NCBI GenBank assembly: GCA_016744855.1
Contig: JADGDO010000004.1
Location: forward strand, 163,006 to 227,005
Source of the DNA: Candidatus Fermentibacteraceae bacterium
GTDB lineage: Bacteria; Fermentibacterota; Fermentibacteria; Fermentibacterales; JCC-6
Direction: 5' to 3'
DNA length: 64,000 bases
Positions 17,950 to 24,910 of the stretch are shown piece by piece (position 1 is the stretch's first letter; each line of letters opens with the position of its first letter). A program made the translations under genes and the position numbers. The notes under the pieces were generated by a model, which did no database searches, had not been told where the DNA came from, and saw nothing but the letters and a program-made list of their open reading frames with translations.

Positions 17950-18969
17950 CTAGGTGACTTTTTTTATGTCCATTATTCGCTTGTACTCCTGATCCAGAGA
18001 ACCAACTGGCAGTTCCTTCAGCAGCTCAATAAAGTATGCCTCGAAACTCTGTTCCGCAGACTTGGGGAATTTACCGAAGTAATCGAAAAGAACCACCGAC
18101 AGCATATGAGAGCCTCCGTCATGTTCGGCAAAGTACTTCAAGGGATCCTTTTCCAGACCTATCTTGTGACAGATATGGATCGCCATTGCCTCCACGACAT
18201 TTTCTTCGATAAAGCCAGTCATGGTACTGTAACCGAACCTGGGATCCTTTGTCTCAAAGGCATGCTGTAAAAGAGGATCTTTCCCCAATCCCTCAAGTTC
18301 GGTTTCCAGATGGCTGGCATCATATGGGGGGTGAAACAATTCATGCACGGCAATTCCCAGTGAAGCTTCCCTCGGAAATACCACATCCGTAATGTATCTG
18401 GGACCACATATCTTGATTCCGTGAGGCGCAGCAAAGGTGCACAGATATACAGTGACACTCTCAGGAGCACTGCCCCGCCCAAGCATCAGCTCGATCTCAC
18501 CGTCCAGATGGAAGGTGCTGGCATAGGCTTGAAATCTACGCTGTTTCTGTTTTATCAGGGGGAGCCTTTCGTCTTTCCAGTACTCACGAAACCCGCTGTT
18601 TTCGAGCTCATCTATCAACGGTAGCAATGTTCCGAAAAGCTCTGCCTTGGCATCCCAGGTATCTTCATTGTAATAGCTGTATCGGCTGAAGCTTTCTCTA
18701 AGCAGCTCCGTATCAGACAACATGCGAAGAATGCTTCTTCTCTCGAATCGCGGAACGGCTGAAACCACAAGACTCATAAGAGGACCCAGCATCGTGCTAC
18801 CGTTTTTCTCTACTGAGTTTTCTAGGCTCTTCATGGCAGAGGTGCTTAAAAGTGGCCTGAAACGCTCATATATTCCCTTATGCCAGTTTGTATACAGATC
18901 GCTCCCGGTAAGGATGTTAACGAAGTTCAGCAGGTCTAGATTGTAGGAATAATGCACTTTGAATCGCAT
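17950..18969 (-). CDS. putative zinc metallopeptidase-like protein (HELFH)
   Basis: A 339-residue protein with a gluzincin-like zinc motif HELFH (residues 209-213, in GIAVHELFHPPY) and a downstream EENVVEAMAIH segment (about 255-265) whose glutamates could give the third zinc ligand. This suggests a metallopeptidase; the family is not recognised and no substrate can be named. The ATG at 18969 has GGGAG 7 bases upstream. The frame stays open upstream through a TTG at 19044 to a stop near 19084, but that stretch encodes no convincing signal peptide. Without one the protein would be cytoplasmic, unlike its exported neighbours, so a lost 5' end is possible. It lies opposite to the repeat orientation. 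Confidence 0.62.
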   Translation of the reverse strand: MRFKVHYSYNLDLLNFVNILTGSDLYTNWHKGIYERFRPLLSTSAMKSLENSVEKNGSTMLGPLMSLVVSAVPRFERRSILRMLSDTELLRESFSRYSYYNEDTWDAKAELFGTLLPLIDELENSGFREYWKDERLPLIKQKQRRFQAYASTFHLDGEIELMLGRGSAPESVTVYLCTFAAPHGIKICGPRYITDVVFPREASLGIAVHELFHPPYDASHLETELEGLGKDPLLQHAFETKDPRFGYSTMTGFIEENVVEAMAIHICHKIGLEKDPLKYFAEHDGGSHMLSVVLFDYFGKFPKSAEQSFEAYFIELLKELPVGSLDQEYKRIMDIKKVT

Positions 18970-19685
18970 GAATGAACTCCCATCTTTCTCTATTAAATTG
19001 AGAACATTTACTCGCTTCAGATTTACATTCTCATTGGCAACCAAACAGGCACAGGCAACATCTGGATTAGTTTTTCCTACCGTTCAAACACAATTCGGAT
19101 TCACCAAATACTGCTGTTTGCTCTGAATCATGCTGGCATGTATTGATCTCGTCAACACCGTTGAAGGCAATTCCGAACAGGGGATGCAGGTTCATCACCT
19201 ATGCGGTGTGGTGGATTAGGCAGGCAATACTGCAGACCCTGGTTTAAAAAGTTCTGAAAGCGTTCGGCATGACGTGCCTATAATTCCTTATTGATCAGTT
19301 CGAAAAGCATCCACTATGGGGTACCCCAAACAGCATTATCGAACTGCTTGCCTGTAGTTCGAAACGTATCTAATACGGGGTGACAAACTGTAAGTTCTTC
19401 CAGTGACTGTAACTTATTACAGCGCAGTTCGAAACATGTCCACTATGGGGTGCCAACAGCAAGTTCTTCCAGTCGCTGTAAATTGTTCCAGTTCAAAAAG
19501 TATCCACTATAAGGTGCCTATAACTTCTTGTAACATAGTTAGAAAAATACCTCTCATGGGGTACACATCTGACCTTTAGTATGAATTATTATATTTATGC
19601 AGGAACTTTGATAACAGTGAAGGATATAGGTGCAAGAGGATTATAAGTTCTAAATGACTTGTTATAGTGAAAAGGAGGGAACCAA
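18970..19685. other. gene-free stretch carrying the repeat array
   Basis: From 19250 to 19567 the sequence is mostly an array of six 31-bp repeat units. The parts before and after hold no credible gene. The start region of the next gene carries a strong ribosome site (AAAGGAGGG). Confidence 0.7.
19250..19567 (+). repeat. array of six 31-bp repeats
   Basis: Units begin at 19250 (degenerate), 19297, 19356, 19426, 19490 and 19537, all on the plus strand, with start-to-start distances of 47, 59, 70, 64 and 47. Each reads close to AGTTCGAAAAGTATCC followed by ACTATGGGGTGCCAA. The spacers after units 3 and 4 share the type I tail AAGTTCTTCCAGT. Spacers vary in length and units differ from one another, so this is not a CRISPR. 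Confidence 0.85.
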
Positions 19686-21386
19686 ATGACAGTAGTAATT
19701 ACTATGATTTTATTTCTTGTGTCTGCATCATCTGTATCTATTGTGGAGCCTGTTAACGGTGAAACCTATGCTGCTGACTGGTTACCAATATGCGGGATTG
19801 TCGAGAATGAGAACATTGTTCCAGATTCAGTTGTCTACACCCTGAATGGTGAGCAGGTTACACAGCTTTCAAGGCTTAATACTGACTGGCCTACCTACAT
19901 GCAAAGTAACCTTCATAATGGTTTTTCTGAATCACCTGCTCCAGTTACCAATGAAATACTTTGGACTGCTCCGGTTACCAGCTGTCTTCATGAATTTCCC
20001 AATCCAATAGTTGCAAATGGAGTCGTTTACTACCCTTCCAACATGGGAGACGATAAGCTGCACGCTTTAGATGCGGCAACCGGTCAGGAGCTTTGGGCAG
20101 TGCTGGTGGGTTACTCGGATGATCCACCAACATATGACGATGGATACCTCTATCAGGCATCTGATTCGATATACTGTTTAGATGCCGCGAATGGTTCTAT
20201 TCAATGGACTTTCGGTGATGCTGATGATGCGGGAAGCACTCCTTGCGTATCTGGGGACAGGGTGCTTGTAGGTACACATGTAAGCTGGCTTGATAAAATC
20301 AGCCACATTTTCTGCCTCAATAAGAACGACGGGGAAGTTATATGGGATAGAGAGTTTAATGGAGCACTGGTAAGCTGTTCCGGGGTTGACCAGGGTGTTT
20401 TCTTTGTACCCACATTCGAAGGACCACTATATGCGATTGATGCGTATTCAGGTGATATTCTGTGGGAAAACGGTAATTCAGAAAGTGGCTTCTGGGATTC
20501 ATCACCAGTTATCGTTGAAGACTCGATATTTATCGGAAGCATAGATGGCGACGTTTTCTGCTTCGATGCTGAAACAGGTGATGAAATCTGGAGCCTGTTT
20601 CTGGACAGTTCTAGTGTAACAAGCACCCCCGCAGTTTATGAAGACATGATCATAGTTGGAACACAGGGTGAGCAGGGAGAGATTGATGGCATGGTTGCAG
20701 CTTTGAATAGATCGGATGGTTCAACAGTTTGGTCCATATCTAATACTACCCACGGTTCATTCGCAGTTGCTGATGGTATGGTTTTCTGGGGTAATACTCA
20801 ACCGCCGTATTTTGCTCTTTTTGCTGCCAATGCTGCCACCGGTGATATTATCTGGGAATATGAGATTGCTTCAGGACCCTACGGCCTTACATCAACACCC
20901 TCCATTACGGATGGCGTTGTTTACTATGCTGGAACCGATGGTTTACTTTATGCTTTCGGAACTGGTCTTCAATACACATACCAGGGCGACTTGTTTGCAC
21001 AGAGTGGGGAGAATGAACTAATTGTAACCTCCTTTGACAATGCAGTTCCTGTAGCCGCAGATACCATTAGTTTTACTGTCACAGAAACTGGTATAGAAGC
21101 AGCTGACAATGGTGGGCTGCATCTGGCAGTGGGACAAAATCCATTCACCTCATCAACCTCGATTTCCTTTGAGTTAGAGAATCCCTCTATCATCTCAGTA
21201 CAGATATTTGATCTTGCCGGGCGAGAAGTTTCAAGACTCTTTGAGGGGCAGCTCGCTCAGGGTACTCACAATCTAGATTGGAATGCAACAGATGATAGAG
21301 CGCAGCAGCTATCCTCTGGCTTGTATTTGTGTCGTATTCAATCTGGAAGTATTAGCGAAACTATTGGATTGTGTCTATTGAAGTAG
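19686..21386 (+). CDS. secreted PQQ-type beta-propeller protein with C-terminal sorting domain
   Basis: A 566-residue exported protein: signal peptide at the N terminus (about 1-17), then PQQ/BamB-type propeller repeats such as KLHALDAATGQELWAV, SIYCLDAANGSIQWTF, IFCLNKNDGEVIWDRE, LYAIDAYSGDILWENG, VFCFDAETGDEIWSLF and ALNRSDGSTVWSI. The last ~80 residues (VQIFDLAGREVSRLFEG, SSGLYLCRIQSG) are a type IX/FlgD-like C-terminal domain, so secretion by the SprA-type system is likely. It has no catalytic PQQ-dehydrogenase motif and is probably a binding or surface protein. AAAAGGAGGG lies 6 bases upstream of the ATG. It stands between repeat copies. Confidence 0.87.
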   Translation: MTVVITMILFLVSASSVSIVEPVNGETYAADWLPICGIVENENIVPDSVVYTLNGEQVTQLSRLNTDWPTYMQSNLHNGFSESPAPVTNEILWTAPVTSCLHEFPNPIVANGVVYYPSNMGDDKLHALDAATGQELWAVLVGYSDDPPTYDDGYLYQASDSIYCLDAANGSIQWTFGDADDAGSTPCVSGDRVLVGTHVSWLDKISHIFCLNKNDGEVIWDREFNGALVSCSGVDQGVFFVPTFEGPLYAIDAYSGDILWENGNSESGFWDSSPVIVEDSIFIGSIDGDVFCFDAETGDEIWSLFLDSSSVTSTPAVYEDMIIVGTQGEQGEIDGMVAALNRSDGSTVWSISNTTHGSFAVADGMVFWGNTQPPYFALFAANAATGDIIWEYEIASGPYGLTSTPSITDGVVYYAGTDGLLYAFGTGLQYTYQGDLFAQSGENELIVTSFDNAVPVAADTISFTVTETGIEAADNGGLHLAVGQNPFTSSTSISFELENPSIISVQIFDLAGREVSRLFEGQLAQGTHNLDWNATDDRAQQLSSGLYLCRIQSGSISETIGLCLLK

Positions 21387-21401
21387 ATCTATGACGAGTA
21401 A

Positions 21402-21438
21402 AGGGTTGCTAGCGCACGCTCCGTGCGCCAACAACCCT
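21402..21438 (+). terminator. strong hairpin after the PQQ-propeller gene
   Basis: AGGGTTG (21402-21408) pairs with CAACCCT (21432-21438), and inside it GCGCACG (21412-21418) pairs with CGTGCGC (21422-21428), with a CTA/CAA internal loop. It lies 15 bases after the stop codon but has no T-run, so a Rho-independent terminator is only one reading; it could also be a processing or recombination structure. Confidence 0.5.
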
Positions 21439-21587
21439 GTGTTGAATATCGCGAAATGGGACTTTATGCTCCAGAGTTTGTTGAGATCGGGAGATTTTTT
21501 TGTGTTACCGATCGTACTGTTAGAAATAGAATGAAGGCATTGGTAGAGAAAAACCTAACTGTAAATCAGTTCGAAAGTATCCAATAA
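21403..21587 (+). pseudogene. fragment of a helix-turn-helix protein
   Basis: A frame open from a TAA near 21400 to TAA at 21585-21587 encodes a winged-helix-like end: EIGRFFCVTDRTVRNRMKAL followed by VEKNL. This resembles the HTH of Fic-type or AlbA-type regulators. No start codon with a ribosome site is visible; the only ATG (21456) leaves 43 residues. The final codons and the stop are supplied by the 31-bp repeat beginning at 21568. Probably the truncated 3' end of a lost gene. Confidence 0.4.
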
Positions 21588-21597
21588 TGGTGCCTGA
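21568..21597 (+). repeat. 31-bp repeat family copy (30 bp)
   Basis: AGTTCGAAAGTATCC then AATAATGGTGCCTGA. It follows and truncates the HTH fragment. Confidence 0.75.
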
Positions 21598-21613
21598 TGA
21601 TAATCGAATCTTC

Positions 21614-21797
21614 AATCTGCTATCTACTTACAAATTAGTTCTACTGTACCAAGGCATCTATACTCCTACGAGAAGGACCCTGCAGTAAACACCCCCAAAA
21701 TGGCTTGATTATCACGCTGCAAGGGCTTTCCCCAGCTCATGGAGCTTACCAGCCCACAATAGAAATCCGTTCCAACTGGAAATCATAAGGGGTACCA
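21614..21797 (+). repeat. duplicated ~180-bp block, copy B
   Basis: Second copy of the block at 17663-17844, ending in GGGGTACCA and followed by the type II tail AGTAGAACAACTTCT. It contains an indel relative to copy A, which breaks the reading frame that is open in copy A. Confidence 0.8.
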
Positions 21798-21910
21798 AGT
21801 AGAACAACTTCTATTGAGCAGTAGAGCATTTTCTACCAAGGTCAGGAAGAGCCTACTTCGAGGTAAAAAGCCAAATCCAGTAGAATTACTTCTACAATAT
21901 AGTAGAACTT
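21798..21910. repeat. cluster of small GTAGAA...TTCTAC hairpins
   Basis: Three short inverted repeats in about 100 bases: GTAGAA-caac-TTCTAT just after 21799, GTAGA with TTCTAC around 21821-21836, and GTAGAA at 21880-21885 with TTCTAC at 21890-21895. A further GTAGAA is at 21902. The same motif trails repeat copies near 15265 and 23264. Function unknown. Confidence 0.5.
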
Positions 21911-21923
21911 CCTCTATGATAAT

Positions 21924-21953
21924 GGTTGATAAGCGTACACTACGGGGTGCCAA
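21924..21953 (+). repeat. 31-bp repeat family copy (30 bp)
   Basis: GGTTGATAAGCGTAC then ACTACGGGGTGCCAA. The right half is intact and the left half has diverged. Confidence 0.7.
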
Positions 21954-21999
21954 CATGATGTTTTCTGCGGGTCTGGTGAAATGCGCTCTAAGTTTAACA

Positions 22000-22479
22000 C
22001 TAGTGTGAATACTCCGCCGGTATTACCCCAATGGGGATTACCATAGGATTGAATCCAGGAGCAACAGCTTCATCACCCTCATATTCTTCGATTGAAATAT
22101 CGACAGAGATAGTGTCACCACTCAGACTTATGCTATGTCCGTTATAGCTATCCTCATATGCGGCATTCCTGAAGAAAACTAGCAACATTCCTTCTTCTGG
22201 GAGAAACTCTTCAAGGTGTGGAGTCCATTCATAATAGTAGTTAACCGCATAAAAAACAGAATCTATGTCATCGGCACTTTCAATCAGATAGAGATAGTCT
22301 GATGAAGGTATTTTGGGCGTGATATCAATCTCTCCATCGATACATTCATGTTCAATTATCTCTAACACTTCAAAATCCAGCACTATCTGTCCTGTATAGT
22401 GTACTGTTTTTGAATCAGGACCGAAAAGACACCCACAGAATGTTAAAAGAACGATGAGAAGAGTAATTCCAAGTTTCAC
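22000..22479 (-). CDS. small lipoprotein of unknown function
   Basis: A 159-residue lipoprotein: signal peptide MKLGITLLIVLLTFCGC with the acylated cysteine at C17 (or C15), then an acidic, beta-rich domain ending in proline-rich PMVIPIGVIPAEYSH. Family not recognised. It starts at GTG 22479 with GAGGAGG 7 bases upstream. The gene runs against the orientation of the surrounding repeats (21924 and 22560). Confidence 0.7.
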   Translation of the reverse strand: MKLGITLLIVLLTFCGCLFGPDSKTVHYTGQIVLDFEVLEIIEHECIDGEIDITPKIPSSDYLYLIESADDIDSVFYAVNYYYEWTPHLEEFLPEEGMLLVFFRNAAYEDSYNGHSISLSGDTISVDISIEEYEGDEAVAPGFNPMVIPIGVIPAEYSH

Positions 22480-22559
22480 AAGAGCACCTCCTCAGACAAT
22501 ATAGCAATATTGAAGCATTGAAACATTCTTGTATCCTTCTATCTGGAATGAGTTAAAAT

Positions 22560-22590
22560 AGTTCCGAAAGTATCTGCTACGGGGTGCCAA
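22560..22590 (+). repeat. 31-bp repeat family copy upstream of the toxin-antitoxin pair
   Basis: AGTTCCGAAAGTATC then TGCTACGGGGTGCCAA; a full 31-bp unit about 55 bases upstream of the toxin-antitoxin operator. Confidence 0.85.
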
Positions 22591-22644
22591 AGAGGATTCT
22601 CGAACCGGTCGATTTGCTGGATTTGTTGTAGTGTGCATACATAA

Positions 22645-22675
22645 CGTTGCAATATGCAACGCTATGGTGTATATT
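22645..22675 (+). promoter_or_regulatory. toxin-antitoxin promoter with palindromic operator
   Basis: A perfect palindrome, CGTTGCA-ATA-TGCAACG at 22645-22661, overlaps the -35 box TTGCAA (22647-22652). A 17-base spacer leads to the -10 box TATATT (22670-22675), and the antitoxin ATG follows at 22700. An operator overlapping the -35 fits the usual autorepression of type II toxin-antitoxin operons by the antitoxin or the complex. Confidence 0.75.
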
Positions 22676-22699
22676 GTGAGTATGCAAGGGAGGTGGAAT

Positions 22700-22918
22700 A
22701 TGGCTACTGCTGTTAGGGTTTCTGACCTGCTTCTCAAGGAAGCTAGGCTTGTTAGTTCCGTTGAAAACAGGTCGGTTACCGGCCAGATAGAGTATTGGGC
22801 CAAGATAGGTAAGTGCGCTGAAGAGAATCCCGATCTGACTTACAATCTTATTAAGGACATTCTTTTTGGTCTTGAGGAGCTTGAGCACTGCGAAGTGTCC
22901 GAGTACAAGTTTAGCTGA
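22700..22918 (+). CDS. ParD-like antitoxin
   Basis: A 72-residue protein of the ParD-like antitoxin family. It begins MATAVRVSDLLLKEARLVSS, a ribbon-helix-helix-type DNA-binding start, followed by the conserved-looking RSVTGQIEYWAKIGK and a C-terminal tail (DILFGLEELEHCEVSEYKF) that would cover the toxin. It should neutralise the RelE/ParE-type toxin encoded 6 bases downstream and repress the operon through the palindrome at 22645. The frame is open from 22631, but GGGAGG 6 bases before the ATG at 22700 fixes the start. Confidence 0.85.
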   Translation: MATAVRVSDLLLKEARLVSSVENRSVTGQIEYWAKIGKCAEENPDLTYNLIKDILFGLEELEHCEVSEYKFS

Positions 22919-22924
22919 TCTGTC

Positions 22925-23203
22925 ATGAAAGTGACTCAGACCCGGCTGTTCGCCAAGAAAGTTAAAAGGTTTTCTGTTCAGGAGAAGACCATTCTTGATG
23001 CTGAGATCAGGAAGATCATCACTAATCCATCCATCGGCCAGGAGAAGAGGGGAACACTGAAAGGTGTTTTCATTCACAAGTTCAAGATTAATACCATTCA
23101 GTTTCTTCTAGCATACCGGTGCGATACGCAGCTTCTCCAATTAATAGTACTCGGTCCTCACGAAAACTACTACAGAGACTTGGATAACTACCTAAAGGGG
23201 TAG
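22925..23203 (+). CDS. RelE/ParE-superfamily toxin
   Basis: A 92-residue toxin of the RelE/ParE fold: MKVTQTRLFAKKVKRFSV at the N terminus, ILDAEIRKIITNPSIG for the helix hairpin, GTLKGVFIHKFKINTIQFLLAYRC for the beta sheet and LGPHENYYRDLDNYL at the end. Members cut ribosome-bound mRNA (RelE, YafQ) or inhibit gyrase (ParE); the sequence does not settle which. It is coupled to the antitoxin, and repeat copies flank the pair at 22560 and 23225, so the pair forms one unit of the cassette-like region. Confidence 0.85.
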   Translation: MKVTQTRLFAKKVKRFSVQEKTILDAEIRKIITNPSIGQEKRGTLKGVFIHKFKINTIQFLLAYRCDTQLLQLIVLGPHENYYRDLDNYLKG

Positions 23204-23224
23204 ACCGCCTTTCAATCTCAATCT

Positions 23225-23255
23225 GGTTCCAAAAGTGTCCACTACGGGGTACCAA
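23225..23255 (+). repeat. 31-bp repeat family copy after the toxin gene
   Basis: GGTTCCAAAAGTGTCC then ACTACGGGGTACCAA; a full 31-bp unit 21 bases after the toxin stop. A GTAGAACTTCTTCC segment follows. Confidence 0.85.
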
Positions 23256-23305
23256 AGCGAATGGTAGAACTTCTTCCACAAAACAGTTGAAATCCTTCTA
23301 CAGAG

Positions 23306-23336
23306 GGTTCGAAACGTATCCAATATGGGGTGCCAA
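23306..23336 (+). repeat. 31-bp repeat family copy
   Basis: GGTTCGAAACGTATCC then AATATGGGGTGCCAA; full length, 81 bases after the previous unit. Confidence 0.85.
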
Positions 23337-23356
23337 GTAGATTTTTTTTTACATAT

Positions 23357-23387
23357 AAATCGAACCGTATCCTCTTTGGGTCTCAGT
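23357..23387 (+). repeat. degenerate 31-bp repeat copy
   Basis: AAATCGAACCGTATCC then TCTTTGGGTCTCAG; the left half is recognisable and the right half has decayed. Confidence 0.5.
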
Positions 23388-23443
23388 GCTCCAGATTAGT
23401 AAATCTTTCACGATGCTGTGAGGACAGACTGTAGCTTTCTTTG

Positions 23444-24034
23444 TCAGTACCACAGTGCGGTTTTAATCCCTCCCCATGTATGTCTATCAAGCTCAAGAGA
23501 GTTCCCAAAGGCAGTAACGAATAGCTCATATATGTACCATTGAATATTCCCTCCATTTCCCGGGTAAGCTGCCTGCATATGAGCGTAGAATGTGAAACCA
23601 ATCCAGGTGTCTACGGGAGGAGCTTGAATACTAACATCAATTGGATCTGAGGTGGAGGTGCCCAGGTTCAAATAGGGATCAAAGAACAGATACTCTTCTT
23701 CATCAGGAAAGTAGTGCATTTGAATATATGCGATACCAACCCCATTCACATAAGCCGCCAGGTCATGTTCGATATGTACAAGGAGAGAATCTGTACCGTC
23801 TGGAACAAAATACCAGACTTCAGGATCTGACAGCGAACTCATGGTTGCGGTGCAAGAGGTGGGTGACTGATACCCGTATATGGTTTCATTTATCCATGCA
23901 CCACTGTTTGTATTGAATTGCCATTCCTCGCTGAGCCATCCATCGGGAAGCGATTCAAACTGAGTCTCGAATACGGTGCAGGTATCGGCTAATGCCAATG
24001 AACAGAGCAAGAACATTAAAACTAAGAGCTTCAT
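23444..24034 (-). CDS. secreted beta-sandwich-like protein of unknown function
   Basis: A 196-residue exported protein with signal peptide MKLLVLMFLLCSLALA, then FETQFESLPDGWLSEEWQFN, the opening typical of jelly-roll or concanavalin-like secreted modules, with LLVHIEHDLAAYV and WIGFTFYAHMQ strands. It has no C-terminal sorting domain and no catalytic motif. AGAGG lies 8-9 bases before the ATG. It runs against the repeat orientation, between copies at 23306/23357 and 24139. Confidence 0.65.
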   Translation of the reverse strand: MKLLVLMFLLCSLALADTCTVFETQFESLPDGWLSEEWQFNTNSGAWINETIYGYQSPTSCTATMSSLSDPEVWYFVPDGTDSLLVHIEHDLAAYVNGVGIAYIQMHYFPDEEEYLFFDPYLNLGTSTSDPIDVSIQAPPVDTWIGFTFYAHMQAAYPGNGGNIQWYIYELFVTAFGNSLELDRHTWGGIKTALWY

Positions 24035-24138
24035 TTTACTACCTCTGAGATATTACTCAACCTACTGTTGATATTATGCTTCCTCCTCGATAAGAAATCA
24101 ACCATCATCATAAGTCAAAGTAAATGGAACTACTTGCA

Positions 24139-24173
24139 GAAATTTCCGATTGCATTCACTACTAGGTACCAAA
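24139..24173 (+). repeat. degenerate repeat copy at the right end of the accessory region
   Basis: GAAATTTCCGATTGCATTC then ACTACTAGGTACCAA; only the ACTA...GGTACCAA end is well kept. It is the last copy I can see in the window. Confidence 0.45.
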
Positions 24174-24282
24174 AGTAAGCTATTGAACTGGCTTGTCCGT
24201 AAATTATTATTGTTTTAGTATTGTCAATAAGATGAGTGGTTGCTCTACTGTCATGAACACCATTCATGAAGGGGATGTGGAT

Positions 24283-24705
24283 ATGATTGCGAGAGATTTT
24301 CAGAAGATAGTCGTTGTATTGGTCTTTACCGCTCTGATGCTTTTTACCAGCTGTTTTTTGCTTCCGTCAGGTGGTTTTTACAACGCTCTTACCCTTCGGG
24401 GCACGATCCATTCAGCCTCGGATTCAACTATTGTTACAGGGATTCAGGTTACTGTTTATCACCTGGGTAATTCAAGAGTTGAGTGCACTGTTACTTCTGA
24501 CAAACTGGGAGAGTTTTACTGCCACTGGTCTAAGCTGACTGACGATAATACAGGTGATTACAGAGAGTGGCTGATCTCAGTGCGCGACATCGACGGTGAC
24601 ATTAACGGTCTTTATGCAGATCTGGATACTATAGTTGTCGAGGACGATCCCGACGACAACTCTACTACTGAATGGTATCTTGACCTGTATCTTGATCTGG
24701 AGTGA
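24283..24705 (+). CDS. small lipoprotein with transthyretin-like domain
   Basis: A 140-residue lipoprotein: N-terminal MIARDFQKIVVVLVF and hydrophobic stretch ending in lipobox LFTSC, then one beta-sandwich domain (LTLRGTIHSASDSTIVTGIQ ... CTVTSDKLGEFYCHW) resembling carboxypeptidase-regulatory or transthyretin-like modules and the lipoproteins found beside some radical SAM genes. The frame is open from 24193, but the ATG at 24283 has AAGGGGA 7 bases upstream and puts the signal peptide at the start. Role unknown. Confidence 0.68.
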   Translation: MIARDFQKIVVVLVFTALMLFTSCFLLPSGGFYNALTLRGTIHSASDSTIVTGIQVTVYHLGNSRVECTVTSDKLGEFYCHWSKLTDDNTGDYREWLISVRDIDGDINGLYADLDTIVVEDDPDDNSTTEWYLDLYLDLE

Positions 24706-24910
24706 GATGCCTGATGTTGATTGCCTTCTCCTTTTTGAGAGTCAAGGAGTTGCGTTCAGCAATTTTCAAATGTTCAGTGTAATATTGAAATTCACTTGCT
24801 CCGAATAATTAGGCACTTTGTGGTGTATTCATTTCTGGAACAAGATTTGATTCCCAAGATAGAATTCACAGGAATTGACGAGATTACTCTCTAATAAGGG
24901 GAGGGAAGTA

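Larger units (their letters stand above)
21387..21999. other. gene-free stretch with hairpin, gene fragment and three repeat copies
   Basis: In order: a strong hairpin (21402-21438), the remnant of a helix-turn-helix gene (to 21587), a 30-bp repeat (21568-21597), the second copy of the ~180-bp block (21614-21797), a cluster of small GTAGAA/TTCTAC hairpins (21798-21910) and another repeat (21924-21953). No intact gene. Confidence 0.7.

Noticed and set aside
19250-19567. CRISPR array
   Set aside because: Units differ from each other at many positions, spacers vary from 16 to 39 bases and share sequence, and no cas gene is present.
14446-24173. Integron attC sites
   Set aside because: I could not fit the R' (GTTRRRY) and R'' (RYYYAAC) boxes or a consistent long hairpin to the units, and no intI is seen. 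Only the general cassette-like layout remains.
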